IMG/VR virus record: IMGVR_UViG_3300042355_000500
Span: 1 to 22,374 of that record
Direction: 5' to 3' (one strand)
Length of the DNA: 22,374 nt
Source: a virus
Shown here: piece after piece, positions 1 through 7,272 of the stretch
Layout: the number at the start of each line of letters is the position of its first letter
Numbering within the stretch: position 1 is the first letter of the stretch
Translations under genes and position numbers: made by a program
The notes under the pieces: generated by a model
What the model was told of the DNA's origin: nothing
Database searches by the model: none
What the model saw: only the letters and a program-made list of their open reading frames with translations

Positions 1-57
1 ACCACGTTTGCCGCGCTGGCAATCATCAACTGCTGGGTACTCGCTCGCTACGCATGA
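1..57 (+). CDS. C-terminal end of an unidentified protein (partial)
   Basis: An open frame runs in from the left edge and stops at TGA 55-57. The visible 18 residues (TTFAALAIINCWVLARYA) are hydrophobic with a single Cys and Trp. The stop overlaps the next ATG in an ATGA arrangement, the same junction used by many gene pairs in this window, which is the main reason to believe the frame. Too little is visible to assign a function. The hydrophobic end could be a membrane segment or a buried helix. Confidence 0.55.
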   Translation, partial: TTFAALAIINCWVLARYA

Positions 58-644
58 GCACGTTTTTGATGAACGGCAAGCCCATGTGGTGCCGACCGGC
101 GCGCACTCGGGGCGGTAACGACATGCTGGCGACGCTCGACTCTGACGACGCAGCCAGTGAGCACCTCGGCATCCTGGCCGAGGCGGCGCAGCTGGTGGCC
201 GCGGGTATACGCGCAGGGCTTGTGCAACGTCCGACGGTCATGGACGAGGTCCTGCCTGAGCTGCGCGCGGACAGGCCGAGCAACGTCCATTTTCGCTGCG
301 ACACATGCGGCAACATGTCGCAGCGGGGCCGAAGCTCGATCATGACGACGTGTTTGTCCTGCCGACTGCCTGCCGTTGAGTGTAAGGGTTGCGGCAAATC
401 GTTCCAGCGGAACTGCAAAAAACAGGTGCTTTGCAGCAATGCTTGCAAGGCAAAAGTGGCCAGCATACAGGCGCAAGAACGCGCCAGAAAACGCCCAATG
501 GTGCCGTGCGTTATCTGCCAGCAACCGCACCCGCTGCGGTTTGGCGGCGGCAAGCAAATTATGACCTGCGGGCAAAAGTGCCAGCGTATCTTTTTTAGGC
601 AAATCCAGAAAACGCGCAGGGAGCGCGAGAAAAACAACCGATGA
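54..644 (+). CDS. Triple zinc-knuckle protein, function unknown
   Basis: This 196-residue protein has three four-cysteine zinc-binding modules in its C-terminal two thirds. The pairs are C82/C85 with C100/C103, C110/C113 with C127/C131, and C152/C155 with C172/C176. The N-terminal part (about 25-80) looks helical, and the last 20 residues are strongly basic (QKTRREREKNNR), which suits nucleic-acid contact. I do not recognise a named family. ATG 54 was chosen because it overlaps the upstream stop (ATGA); in-frame ATGs at 72 and 123 are alternatives. It is translationally coupled to the next gene, an exonuclease-like protein, again by ATGA. A DNA- or RNA-binding or regulatory role near the recombination cassette is inference only. 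Confidence 0.75.
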   Translation: MSTFLMNGKPMWCRPARTRGGNDMLATLDSDDAASEHLGILAEAAQLVAAGIRAGLVQRPTVMDEVLPELRADRPSNVHFRCDTCGNMSQRGRSSIMTTCLSCRLPAVECKGCGKSFQRNCKKQVLCSNACKAKVASIQAQERARKRPMVPCVICQQPHPLRFGGGKQIMTCGQKCQRIFFRQIQKTRREREKNNR

Positions 645-1693
645 ACGTCACATTTTCATCGTTGCCATATTTAGCTTTCAAGCAGCAACAAGAACAAAAC
701 GAAATGAACATCCGACATTCAGCATTGCCCAAGCTCGCACTCTGCGGGCAATACGAGGGCGCTTCTGGCACCAGTCCGGCAGCCGAGCGCGGGACCCGAC
801 TCGACGCCATGTTTCGACACGCCTGGGAGCGTGGGGAGTTTCTTGACCGCGACGTACCCGAGGAGGACGTGCAGGCCATCCAGTGGGCTGTCAGCCAGTG
901 CGCCAGGCTTGGCGGTGGACCTGACGGGCTAACCACCGAAGAAAAGCGCTGCCGCATTTTGACTGGTGGGTTCGAGCATTGTGGGACAGCTGACGGCGTA
1001 GCTGTCAAAGGCCGGTGGCTCGTTGACCTCAAGAGCGGGCAGATATACGACTACGCTGCGCAGATGGCAGCTTATGCGCTGGGGCTGATGCAACAGCATT
1101 TCGAGCAGGAGTGGACCTCGCATTTGCTGTTCTGCGACCAGCGCCAGGTTGTCACGCACCGCTGGACCTACGCCAGCGCGTCGGAGCTGGTGCGCAGCGT
1201 CATTGCCAACGTGGGGACGCCTCCAAAGGAAAACGACTATTGCGGCTGGTGCGCAAAGAGCCTGACCTGTGGGGCTCGCGTCCAGAGCATGACTGGCGCA
1301 CTAGTGCCGGTGCAGGCTGAGCTAACGCCAGACAACGACGGGTTCTTGACGTTACTCAACGACCCCGTGCGACTCGGGCGCTTCCTTGCACAGTGCGCGA
1401 CGCTGGAGGACTTCAAGGAGGCCGCCAAGGCGAAGGCGCGCGAGTTACTCGAAGCTGGGCACACCGTGCCGGGCTGGCGGCTGCAGAAAGCCCGCGTCAC
1501 CGAGTACGTCGAGGCTGAGTTTGTCGCCCAGGCAGTCCGCAACGGGGTGATCGGCGCAGACGACGCGATCCTTGCCGGTGGTGCGCTGTCTGCCAAGAAA
1601 GCCGCAGCACTGTGGAGCGCCGCGGGGGCGGTGATGCCGGACGAAATTGTGGGCCGCAAAGTCGGGCAGCAACCTTTGGTACAGTCAAAATGA
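641..1693 (+). CDS. Cas4/AddB-like Fe-S PD-(D/E)XK nuclease (DUF2800-like)
   Basis: The 350-residue product has the hallmarks of a RecB-type PD-(D/E)XK nuclease. The N-terminal helix motif PAAERGTRLDAMFRHA covers about 46-61. The core reads GTAD (D118), then VDLKSG (D129, K131), then Y..Q (Q141) in the usual order. A C201-x2-C204-x5-C210 cluster, plus C35 near the N-terminus, matches the four-cysteine iron-sulfur pattern of Cas4, AddB and Dna2 nucleases. Residues after about 215 form a helical tail of unknown role. Such phage proteins usually act as the exonuclease partner of a RecT-type annealing protein, and a RecT gene lies about 1.6 kb downstream in the same operon. Polarity and substrate cannot be told from sequence. 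ATG 641 overlaps the previous stop; ATG 704 is an alternative that keeps all motifs. Confidence 0.85.
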   Translation: MNVTFSSLPYLAFKQQQEQNEMNIRHSALPKLALCGQYEGASGTSPAAERGTRLDAMFRHAWERGEFLDRDVPEEDVQAIQWAVSQCARLGGGPDGLTTEEKRCRILTGGFEHCGTADGVAVKGRWLVDLKSGQIYDYAAQMAAYALGLMQQHFEQEWTSHLLFCDQRQVVTHRWTYASASELVRSVIANVGTPPKENDYCGWCAKSLTCGARVQSMTGALVPVQAELTPDNDGFLTLLNDPVRLGRFLAQCATLEDFKEAAKAKARELLEAGHTVPGWRLQKARVTEYVEAEFVAQAVRNGVIGADDAILAGGALSAKKAAALWSAAGAVMPDEIVGRKVGQQPLVQSK

Positions 1694-2781
1694 AAATACA
1701 CATCCAACAAAACGACCTGTCGACAGCGCTCGAACGCGCTCGCCGTATCTGCGGCGGGCAACTGCCGGTGACAAGCAACGTCCTGTTCGTCGCCGAGCGC
1801 AACACGCTGACGCTGCTCAGTAACAACCTGTCCGAATCCTTGACCGAGTCCGTGCCGGGGACGATTGATATGCCAGGACGACTGGGGCTTCCGGCGCGCA
1901 AGCTGGCCGCCATAGTTGCCACGCTTCCGGCGGGACTGGTGACTATCGAGGCAGACGGCAAACACACGGCATCCATTACCGCAAGCGCGTCTCGGATTAA
2001 ACTGGTGGGGCTCGACGCCGCAGAATTTCCGATTGTGCACCAGGCTGCCGCAGACATGACCGTGACCAGCGTGGACCTCGACGCGCTACAGGGCGTGCTG
2101 CGGCGTTGTGCGCCAGCGATGAGCGACGACGAGGCGCGGTGGATTATCTGCTCGACGCTGCTGGAGTCCGTGGGGCCCAACATGATCCGGTTGACCGCAT
2201 CGGACGGGCGGCGTGTGGTCCGAGAGACGCTCAACGCCAGCAACAGCGGCAACATCCGCACGCCGATCAACCGGCAGGCGGTGGACTGGTTGTGCAGCCT
2301 CAAACGCAAAAGCGCCACGGTGGACATCGAGATTGACGAGGTTAACGTGACCGTCGCGACCGTAGAGCAGCCTGCGCTGGCGTTTACCACGCGGCGCATA
2401 GAGGGCGCTTATCCGCAGGTGGACAAGGTGATCCCGGCGACGTTTGACAATAGCGCAGTTGTTCCACGCGCTGAGTTTTTGTCAGCGCTCAATCGGGTGG
2501 CGATGCTCGGGGCTGACAGCGTGCGGTTGACGTTCGAGCGGGGCGAGGTGACCCTGTCGGCTCGGGCTGCGGACGTGGGCGAGGCGTCGGAAAAACTGGG
2601 CTGCCAGTACGACGGCGACAAGTACGAGGTTGCGTTCAACCCGGATTACCTGCGGCTGCCGTTTGAGTCGCTGAAACGCGAAGAGTTGTTTATCGACCTC
2701 GGCCAAGGCGGCACCGAGGCAACGGTGGTGCGCGACGGGGGCGCGTACCTTTATGCTCTGATGCCGATGCGACTGAGCTAA
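1690..2781 (+). CDS. dnaN: DNA polymerase III beta sliding clamp
   Basis: The 363-residue product is close to the usual bacterial clamp length (about 366). It starts MKIHIQQNDLSTALERA, carries the LDAAEFPIV motif typical of the end of domain 1, a domain-2 start near SVDLDALQGVLRR, and ends YLYALMPMRLS like canonical DnaN C-termini. A clamp dimer encircles DNA and tethers polymerases and other partners through a hydrophobic pocket. ATG 1690 overlaps the upstream TGA (ATGA) and starts exactly at the family N-terminus; an earlier in-frame ATG at 1612 would add 26 residues translated from inside the nuclease gene and is rejected. Phages seldom carry a bacterial-type clamp, so this gene is notable. 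No polymerase or clamp loader is visible here, so it probably works with host proteins. Confidence 0.95.
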   Translation: MKIHIQQNDLSTALERARRICGGQLPVTSNVLFVAERNTLTLLSNNLSESLTESVPGTIDMPGRLGLPARKLAAIVATLPAGLVTIEADGKHTASITASASRIKLVGLDAAEFPIVHQAAADMTVTSVDLDALQGVLRRCAPAMSDDEARWIICSTLLESVGPNMIRLTASDGRRVVRETLNASNSGNIRTPINRQAVDWLCSLKRKSATVDIEIDEVNVTVATVEQPALAFTTRRIEGAYPQVDKVIPATFDNSAVVPRAEFLSALNRVAMLGADSVRLTFERGEVTLSARAADVGEASEKLGCQYDGDKYEVAFNPDYLRLPFESLKREELFIDLGQGGTEATVVRDGGAYLYALMPMRLS

Positions 2782-3284
2782 TGAGCACGCAAAACTACAT
2801 TGCAATCGACCCAGGCGTGGGCGGCGGCATCGCTTACATTGACACCGACGGCAGCGTACATGCATTGCCGATGCCTAGCACGCTACATGATTTGCAAGAG
2901 CAGATTTCAATCTTGTGCACGCAATATGACGACTACGGAGGGTTTTGCAAAGGCAGGCCAGTTGCAGCAGAGCCAACTGTGTTTTTGGAGGAATTGCCGA
3001 AGTTTGCGGGCAAAATGAGTGGATCAAGCATGGCAACTATGTTTCGCAATTACGGGCGCATTGAGGCATTTCTAGCCGCTTACGGTGCCCGGATTGAGTA
3101 TTTGCCGCCCAAGAAGTGGCAGCAGGCTCTCGGACTTGGCGATAAAAAAACCCACGGGGCACGTTGGAAAGCACACCTCAAAGGACGCGCTCAAGCCCTC
3201 TACCCAAAACTTTCAGTTACACTGAAAACCGCTGACGCTTTGTTAATTCTCGAAGCGGGGCGCACGCTAACAAACAACAAATGA
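2781..3284 (+). CDS. RuvC/RNase H-fold Holliday-junction resolvase-like protein
   Basis: The 167-residue protein begins YIAIDPGVGGGIAYI, the RuvC-type first strand with catalytic Asp D10. It continues with FLEELP (acidic E70/E71), PPKKW at 109-113, and TADALLILEAGR with the late acidic residue D152. That order and spacing match phage RuvC-like endonucleases that cut Holliday junctions or branched packaging substrates. ATG 2781 shares one base with the clamp stop (TAATG), and its own stop overlaps the RecT start. Its base composition looks more AT-rich than the genes on either side, which hints at separate acquisition. It is likely to resolve recombination or replication intermediates before packaging. 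The fold is well supported; the exact substrate is inferred. Confidence 0.85.
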   Translation: MSTQNYIAIDPGVGGGIAYIDTDGSVHALPMPSTLHDLQEQISILCTQYDDYGGFCKGRPVAAEPTVFLEELPKFAGKMSGSSMATMFRNYGRIEAFLAAYGARIEYLPPKKWQQALGLGDKKTHGARWKAHLKGRAQALYPKLSVTLKTADALLILEAGRTLTNNK

Positions 3285-4015
3285 ACAACATGCAACTTAT
3301 TCCATTCGATCAAACTAAGTTAATGGCGCAGGCCATTGCCGAGTCCAAACTATTCGGCATTCAGACCCCGGCGCAGGCTCTTGCGCTGGGCCTGCTCTGC
3401 CAAGCCGAAGGCAGGCATCCAGCCGAAGCCGCTCGCGATTACCACATAATCAACGGCAAGCCGTCGCTTAAGTCCGAAGCCATGCTGGCACGATTCCAGC
3501 AGGCTGGTGGCAAGGTAGAGTGGCATGAGTACACGCATGAATCCGTCTCTGGCACGTTCTCGCATCCGCAGGGCGGGACGCTCAAAGTGTCTTGGACGAT
3601 TAAAGACGCAGAACGCGCAGGGCTGACGGGCAACCCGACTTGGAAGAAATTTCCAAGGCAAATGCTCAAGGCAAGGTGCATCTCCGAAGCCGTGCGCGGC
3701 ATCTTCCCGGCAGTGTTGTCGGGGTGCTACGCGCCGGAGGAGGTGACAGAGTTTGCGCCGGTTCAGGTGCAGACCGAACCCGAACCGCTCGCGATTGAGG
3801 CAACCTCGCAGCCGTTGCCTGAGGCCATCGAGCGGATCAACCCGATGCAGCGGTTGCTCGCAGACAAGTCAGACGCTCAACGTGAAAAAATCACGGCAGG
3901 AGCACTAAAACGCGGTTGGATCAAGCCGGGCGAGACGTACCTTGACATTCCCGCCGACATTGCCACTCAGGCCGTAGCATTTCCCGAACGATTCTTTGCA
4001 GCCTTTTCCATCTAA
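3281..4015 (+). CDS. recT: RecT-family single-strand annealing protein
   Basis: The 244-residue product shows the RecT core order: HIINGKPSLKSEAMLARF (about 55-72), a G-x-V-x-WHEYT strand, SWTIKDAERAGL (about 104-115), then W.KFPRQMLKARCISEAVR and YAPEEV. These are the characteristic blocks of phage RecT/Bet-type annealing proteins, which coat single-stranded DNA and pair it with complementary strands during recombination-dependent replication. The C-terminal 75 residues are a variable tail. ATG 3281 overlaps the resolvase stop by ATGA. It sits between a resolvase and an SSB-like gene and downstream of an Fe-S nuclease, the standard companions of RecT. The N-terminus contains QLIPF, loosely like a beta-clamp-binding pentamer. 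That resemblance is weak. Confidence 0.85.
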   Translation: MNNMQLIPFDQTKLMAQAIAESKLFGIQTPAQALALGLLCQAEGRHPAEAARDYHIINGKPSLKSEAMLARFQQAGGKVEWHEYTHESVSGTFSHPQGGTLKVSWTIKDAERAGLTGNPTWKKFPRQMLKARCISEAVRGIFPAVLSGCYAPEEVTEFAPVQVQTEPEPLAIEATSQPLPEAIERINPMQRLLADKSDAQREKITAGALKRGWIKPGETYLDIPADIATQAVAFPERFFAAFSI

Positions 4016-4020
4016 AACAT

Positions 4021-4425
4021 ATGCCATCACTAAAAATAGAAAACACAGAGTCCACCATGCTTGAACCGGGAATCCATCTTGCCCGCATTGAGGACGCCGT
4101 TGAGGCGGTTTCCGGCGCAGGCAACGAAATGCTGAAACTCAAGGTGAAAGTCGGAGCGCTTACGTTCTCCGCGTGGGTAGTCTTTACGGCCAAAAACGCC
4201 CGCAACGTCGCCGACTTTGGCGTCGCCATTGGGAAAAAGGTGGTCGAAGGAAAGACGCTGACCATTGAAGCCGACGAGTGCGTTGACAAGCTCGCCAAAG
4301 TCGAACTGGGCCACGGTGACCGGGTAAACGAGAAAACCGGTAAGCCGTATTTGGAAATCAAGCGCTGGCTTCCGTTGAGCGCGGGAGCATCCGACGATCT
4401 CGCGCCAGACGAGATCCCGTTCTAA
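4021..4425 (+). CDS. SSB-like / DUF669-like single-stranded DNA-binding protein
   Basis: The 134-residue protein has an OB-fold-like pattern: a first strand around GIHLARIEDAVEAVSGAGNEM, then LKLKVKVG, and further strands before a disordered acidic tail. It ends DLAPDEIPF. Bacterial SSB proteins end in a conserved acidic tip D-[DE]-[IL]-P-F that recruits partner proteins, and this tail matches it. The most likely role is protecting single-stranded DNA and recruiting RecT or replication proteins, in keeping with its place just after recT (5-base gap). Similarity to known SSBs in the core is modest, so a DUF669-type phage protein with the same tail is the alternative. No strong ribosome binding site precedes the ATG. 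Confidence 0.7.
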   Translation: MPSLKIENTESTMLEPGIHLARIEDAVEAVSGAGNEMLKLKVKVGALTFSAWVVFTAKNARNVADFGVAIGKKVVEGKTLTIEADECVDKLAKVELGHGDRVNEKTGKPYLEIKRWLPLSAGASDDLAPDEIPF

Positions 4426-4483
4426 ACTGATGATTCGGGGGGCGCGCATCCGAGTAACGCGCACAATTTTACAGAGACGACCG

Positions 4484-4699
4484 ATGAACAAAAAAGAGAG
4501 ACAGGAAGCGGAGCGAATTGCGGGCGAATTGGAAAAGGTGGAGCGAGTTTTTAGGCGCACGGGGCAGCCGTCGCTTGACGCTGGCAGGATGGAAACGATG
4601 CTGCTTGCCAAGGCTGCGGCAATCTTTGAAGCCAAGCTGGAAGCTGACCCGCTGACGGCAGAGCAGCGGGCGATGCGAGTATTTCAAGAGGCGCTCTGA
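4484..4699 (+). CDS. Small charged helical protein, function unknown
   Basis: This 71-residue protein is almost wholly helical and highly charged, beginning MNKKERQEAERIAGELEK. No known motif was seen. ATG 4484 is preferred over in-frame ATG 4430 because the extra 18 residues are Arg-rich and unlike a natural N-terminus, and because the context ACGACCGATGAAC resembles the start context at 641 (ACAACCGATGAAC). The 59 bases before it show no gene. It ends two bases before the GTG of the helicase-like gene, so the two are likely co-translated. A helper role for the helicase, such as a loader or regulator, is only a guess from position. Confidence 0.65.
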   Translation: MNKKERQEAERIAGELEKVERVFRRTGQPSLDAGRMETMLLAKAAAIFEAKLEADPLTAEQRAMRVFQEAL

Positions 4700-4701
4700 C
4701 C

Positions 4702-6048
4702 GTGCGCCACATTATCATTCCGCAAGCCGAGCAGGCTGAGCGGGCGGTGCTGGGCTGCCTGTTGTTTGACCCAACCAGGGCGCTTGAGACGATCCGAGCT
4801 TGCGGGCTCCGTGCCGGGGATTTTGGCAACCCGCAACTGGGCGACATTTTGGCGGGTGCGCTGCAACTGGCAGACACTGGGACAACGCTAGACAGCATTA
4901 CCGTTTTTCGGCGACTGGCCGAGCGTGGCATCCCGGCGAGCACGATGTCCGACCTGATCGGGCCAGAATCTTTTGCTCCACTTGGCAACTGGTGCCAACT
5001 GATCCGGGAAACTGCGAGCAAAAGGGCGTTGCAGGCTAACCTTGCGCGGGCGCTCGACGCCATCAGCAACGGGCAGGCAGTTGGTGACGTTGTGACGGGG
5101 CTGGGTGAGGCGGTTGCGGTTGCCAGCGCAGCCCATGGGCTGGGCGACATTGTCCAGACGGATTTTGAGGCATTGCTGGCCTACGACACCAAACACGACC
5201 CGAACACTGTAATCGGGGATCGCTGGCTTTGTAAGGGGGGCAGCCTGCTGCTTAACGCCCAAAGCGGGATCGGCAAAAGCTCGCTGACTATGCAGCTTGC
5301 CATTGGCTGGGCGCTCGACCCAACACACGTTTTCGGCGCTGTCTGCACGTTTGGGATGAAAGCCATCAAGCCGCTTAAAAGCCTGATTGTGCAGGCCGAA
5401 AATGACATCGGTGATCAGGCGCAGATACTGCAATCGGTCGTCTGCAAGTTTGCTCGCAACAAGGCCGGGCAGGCGCTTTTGACACAGGAGGACCGCGTAA
5501 TGCTTGGGCAAAACCTGATTTTTTACCGGGACAACCTGCACGCCGGGGCTGAGTTTTTGCGGGTGCTCGAGGCGCTGGTGATCCGGCATGAGCCTGACCT
5601 AGTCTGGATCGACCCGCTGATGTGTTACGTGGGCGACGACTTGAGCGACCAAGCAGTGGTGACCGCATTTTGCAACAGCCTAAACCGCATCAGCGCCAAG
5701 TCGGGCTGCGTCATGTGTCTGATTCATCACCTTCCAAAACCCAAGGAGAACGGCGCGCGCACAGACTCCGACCTCGCTTATTCCGGCTTTGGATCGAGCG
5801 CACTGACAAACTGGGCGCGAGAGGTGGCGACAATGCAGCGGGTTGAGGCGCCAGACGGCGACCCGCCGACGTGCTCGCTGACTATGACGAAGCGGCGAAC
5901 CAGGGCGGGACTGCGAACCGCCGACGGGACCGAACCTGCGTCCCGGATCTGGATCCAGCACAGCCGCGAACAGGAGCGCCAGGGCATGGTTTGGCTCCAG
6001 TGTCACAAGCCAGTTTTTGATGACAGCGAACCCAAAAAGAGACGATGA
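4702..6048 (+). CDS. Replicative helicase-like ATPase: DnaB N-domain plus RepA/RecA-like core
   Basis: The 448-residue product starts with a DnaB N-terminal-like domain (about 7-110; QAERAVLGCLLFDP is the family signature). A RecA-fold ATPase follows with a Walker A-like loop NAQSGIGKSS (185-194; the first Gly is replaced by Ala), an AEND segment (232-235), Walker B LVWIDPL with D304, and IHHLPKP (341-347), the sensor-type motif of RepA/AAA_25 ATPases. It is most likely the phage replicative helicase or a helicase-loading ATPase. The start is GTG 4702, two bases after the previous stop. The stop overlaps the next gene's ATG. Its place directly before an initiator gene that holds iterons parallels the O/P or DnaB/initiator pairs of other phages. 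Confidence 0.85.
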   Translation: MRHIIIPQAEQAERAVLGCLLFDPTRALETIRACGLRAGDFGNPQLGDILAGALQLADTGTTLDSITVFRRLAERGIPASTMSDLIGPESFAPLGNWCQLIRETASKRALQANLARALDAISNGQAVGDVVTGLGEAVAVASAAHGLGDIVQTDFEALLAYDTKHDPNTVIGDRWLCKGGSLLLNAQSGIGKSSLTMQLAIGWALDPTHVFGAVCTFGMKAIKPLKSLIVQAENDIGDQAQILQSVVCKFARNKAGQALLTQEDRVMLGQNLIFYRDNLHAGAEFLRVLEALVIRHEPDLVWIDPLMCYVGDDLSDQAVVTAFCNSLNRISAKSGCVMCLIHHLPKPKENGARTDSDLAYSGFGSSALTNWAREVATMQRVEAPDGDPPTCSLTMTKRRTRAGLRTADGTEPASRIWIQHSREQERQGMVWLQCHKPVFDDSEPKKRR

Positions 6049-6656
6049 AACCACGAAGCGAAACACCAAAAGACGAGGGCCCCTGGGCGTGGCAGTCACG
6101 CGATGCAGCCGCCCGAGCGGGTCAAATCGGGATCAACGCCTACGCGCTTTACTGCGCGCTGACCCACTTTCAAAGCGCGGCAGGACTCGACCAAAAGAGG
6201 CGCTTCCCGGCGTCCTACGAGCAGTTGGCCGACCACGTTGGGTGCGCAAAAAACACGGTCGCGAGGTGCTTGCCAGAGTTGCAAGAAGCGGGTTTGATCC
6301 GCATCTTTTCGGGCTCGAACGGAGCCAAAAGAGCAACCCGGAACGCCTTTTTTTTGGCCTCGATTTGCCAACCCTCACAGGGTCACGGCAGACCCTCACA
6401 GGGTGAGCACGTGAAACCCTCACAGGGTCACGACGTGAAACCCTCAGAGGGTCGCAAGAAAAGAACAAAGAACAACTACACCGCGCCGCCTCAAGCGGCA
6501 GCGGGTGTAGTAGAGAGGAAAGAAGAGGAGTCCACTCGCCCGCCCTTGGGGGGCGGCGGTGGCCCCCGAGAAAACGGAGTGATGCTCGAGGTGAAATTGA
6601 CTCTCGAGCAAATCGAGGAAGGCAGGCGGCTCGCAGCCTTTCGCAACAGCCTCTAA
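6045..6656 (+). CDS. Winged-helix replication initiator (lambda O-like layout)
   Basis: In this 203-residue protein, residues about 27-105 form a helix-turn-helix/winged-helix domain: ASYEQLADHVGCAKNTVARC, then LPELQEAGLIRIF. Such domains start many phage replication proteins. Residues 110-137 are a low-complexity linker with PSQG or PSEG four times, encoded by the iterons listed separately. The last part (about 150-203) is basic or Gly-rich followed by a helix (LEQIEEGRRLAAFRNSL), perhaps a contact point for the helicase. ATG 6045 overlaps the helicase stop. A domain that binds DNA and carries its binding sites in its own gene is the lambda O arrangement. Recognition of the iterons is inferred. 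A transcription regulator is the alternative. Confidence 0.75.
   Translation: MKPRSETPKDEGPWAWQSRDAAARAGQIGINAYALYCALTHFQSAAGLDQKRRFPASYEQLADHVGCAKNTVARCLPELQEAGLIRIFSGSNGAKRATRNAFFLASICQPSQGHGRPSQGEHVKPSQGHDVKPSEGRKKRTKNNYTAPPQAAAGVVERKEEESTRPPLGGGGGPRENGVMLEVKLTLEQIEEGRRLAAFRNSL
6324..6358. repeat. Inverted repeat with T8 run beside the iterons
   Basis: GCCAAAA (6324-6330) and TTTTGGC (6352-6358) are perfect reverse complements around a 21-base loop, and the right arm lies in a run of eight T (6348-6355). It sits 12 bases left of the first iteron, inside the initiator gene. It could belong to the origin as a structured or easily melted flank, or be chance caused by Ala-Phe-Phe-Leu codons. 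Confidence 0.35.
6371..6452. repeat. Four iterons, candidate phage replication origin
   Basis: ACCCTCACAGGGT occurs exactly at 6371-6383, 6392-6404 and 6416-6428, and ACCCTCAGAGGGT at 6440-6452. Start-to-start spacing is 21, 24 and 24 bases, close to two helical turns and in frame with the gene. The fourth copy is a perfect palindrome with 6-base arms around one base; the others have 5-base arms. The flank GTGAA precedes copies 3 and 4. The sequence just after (6455-6480) is A-rich and low in GC compared with its surroundings, as expected for a melting region. Lambda iterons likewise are CCCTC...GAGGG palindromes inside gene O. Origin function is inferred. Confidence 0.7.
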
Positions 6657-6687
6657 AGTTTTCCCGACAACCAACCGACAATAACCC

Positions 6688-7071
6688 ATGACGACGAACT
6701 TGGCAGACATCACCAAAACCGACCTCGCCGCCGAGGTGGACCGCCTCCAATCGCAATTCAACGACCTTGGCGTTGAAGCCCACAAAATTGAAATCGAACT
6801 TGTAGGGGCACGAACTGAAATCACCAAACTGCAAGGCGAACTTACCGAACTCGCTGCCCGTCCGTGCCTGGCGTGCGCACTGGCACCGACTCACGCCGCG
6901 CTTATTACCGAGGCACAGAGATTGATCGACGGAGCAATTCGCCACCGGAACGCAACAATGACCACCGACGGCGTTGCCCGAATGATTTCAAACGAGCAGT
7001 GGCCGCATTTCCTAAAGGCCGTTGAACAGTGGGAGCGCAAATTGGCCGTGGCTGCGCAGGGAGGTGTCTAG
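6688..7071 (+). CDS. Coiled-coil protein, function unknown
   Basis: In this 127-residue protein, residues about 10-58 have the heptad-like pattern of a coiled coil (LAAEVDRLQSQFNDL onward to LQGELTEL). A CLAC pair (C60 and C63) follows, and then a second helical part ending in EQWERKLAVAAQ. The single CxxC pair could bind metal in a dimer or form a disulfide. I do not recognise a family. It opens the block of small genes after the replication region, 31 bases after the initiator stop. ATG 6688 is the first start in frame, with no clear ribosome binding site. Confidence 0.7.
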   Translation: MTTNLADITKTDLAAEVDRLQSQFNDLGVEAHKIEIELVGARTEITKLQGELTELAARPCLACALAPTHAALITEAQRLIDGAIRHRNATMTTDGVARMISNEQWPHFLKAVEQWERKLAVAAQGGV

Positions 7072-7086
7072 CAGGCGTTTTTATTT

Positions 7087-7272
7087 ATGAGCAATATGAC
7101 CACAGCGGAGAAGCGCTGGGAAAGCGAGTACGAGGTCACTGCGGACTACCTGCCGTACAGGCGTTGGTACGTCCGGGCAGACGGTGAGGCATGGGCGCGG
7201 GTGCTGGTGAGCCGGGAGACTGGCATTCCGCTCGAGGAATTGACCGCCAAGTTAGCAGGAGGTGTGAAATGA
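7087..7272 (+). CDS. Small protein, function unknown
   Basis: This 61-residue protein is rich in aromatic residues and Arg (RRWYVRADGEAWARV) and ends LTAKLAGGVK. No family is recognised. The sequence suggests a short alpha-beta fold. Its stop overlaps the next start (ATGA), so it looks like a member of a translationally coupled run of four small genes. A second ATG four codons in (7096) is an alternative start. GGAGGTG lies at its 3' end, where it would serve as the ribosome binding site of the next gene. Confidence 0.6.
   Translation: MSNMTTAEKRWESEYEVTADYLPYRRWYVRADGEAWARVLVSRETGIPLEELTAKLAGGVK

Noticed and set aside
1237-2399. Long minus-strand frames across the nuclease and clamp genes
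   Set aside because: Both strands cannot reasonably code here; the + frames carry clear nuclease and clamp motifs and the minus frames carry none.
6371-6452. CRISPR-like array
   Set aside because: Repeats are only 13 bases, spacers 8-11 bases and within a coding frame; iterons explain them better.
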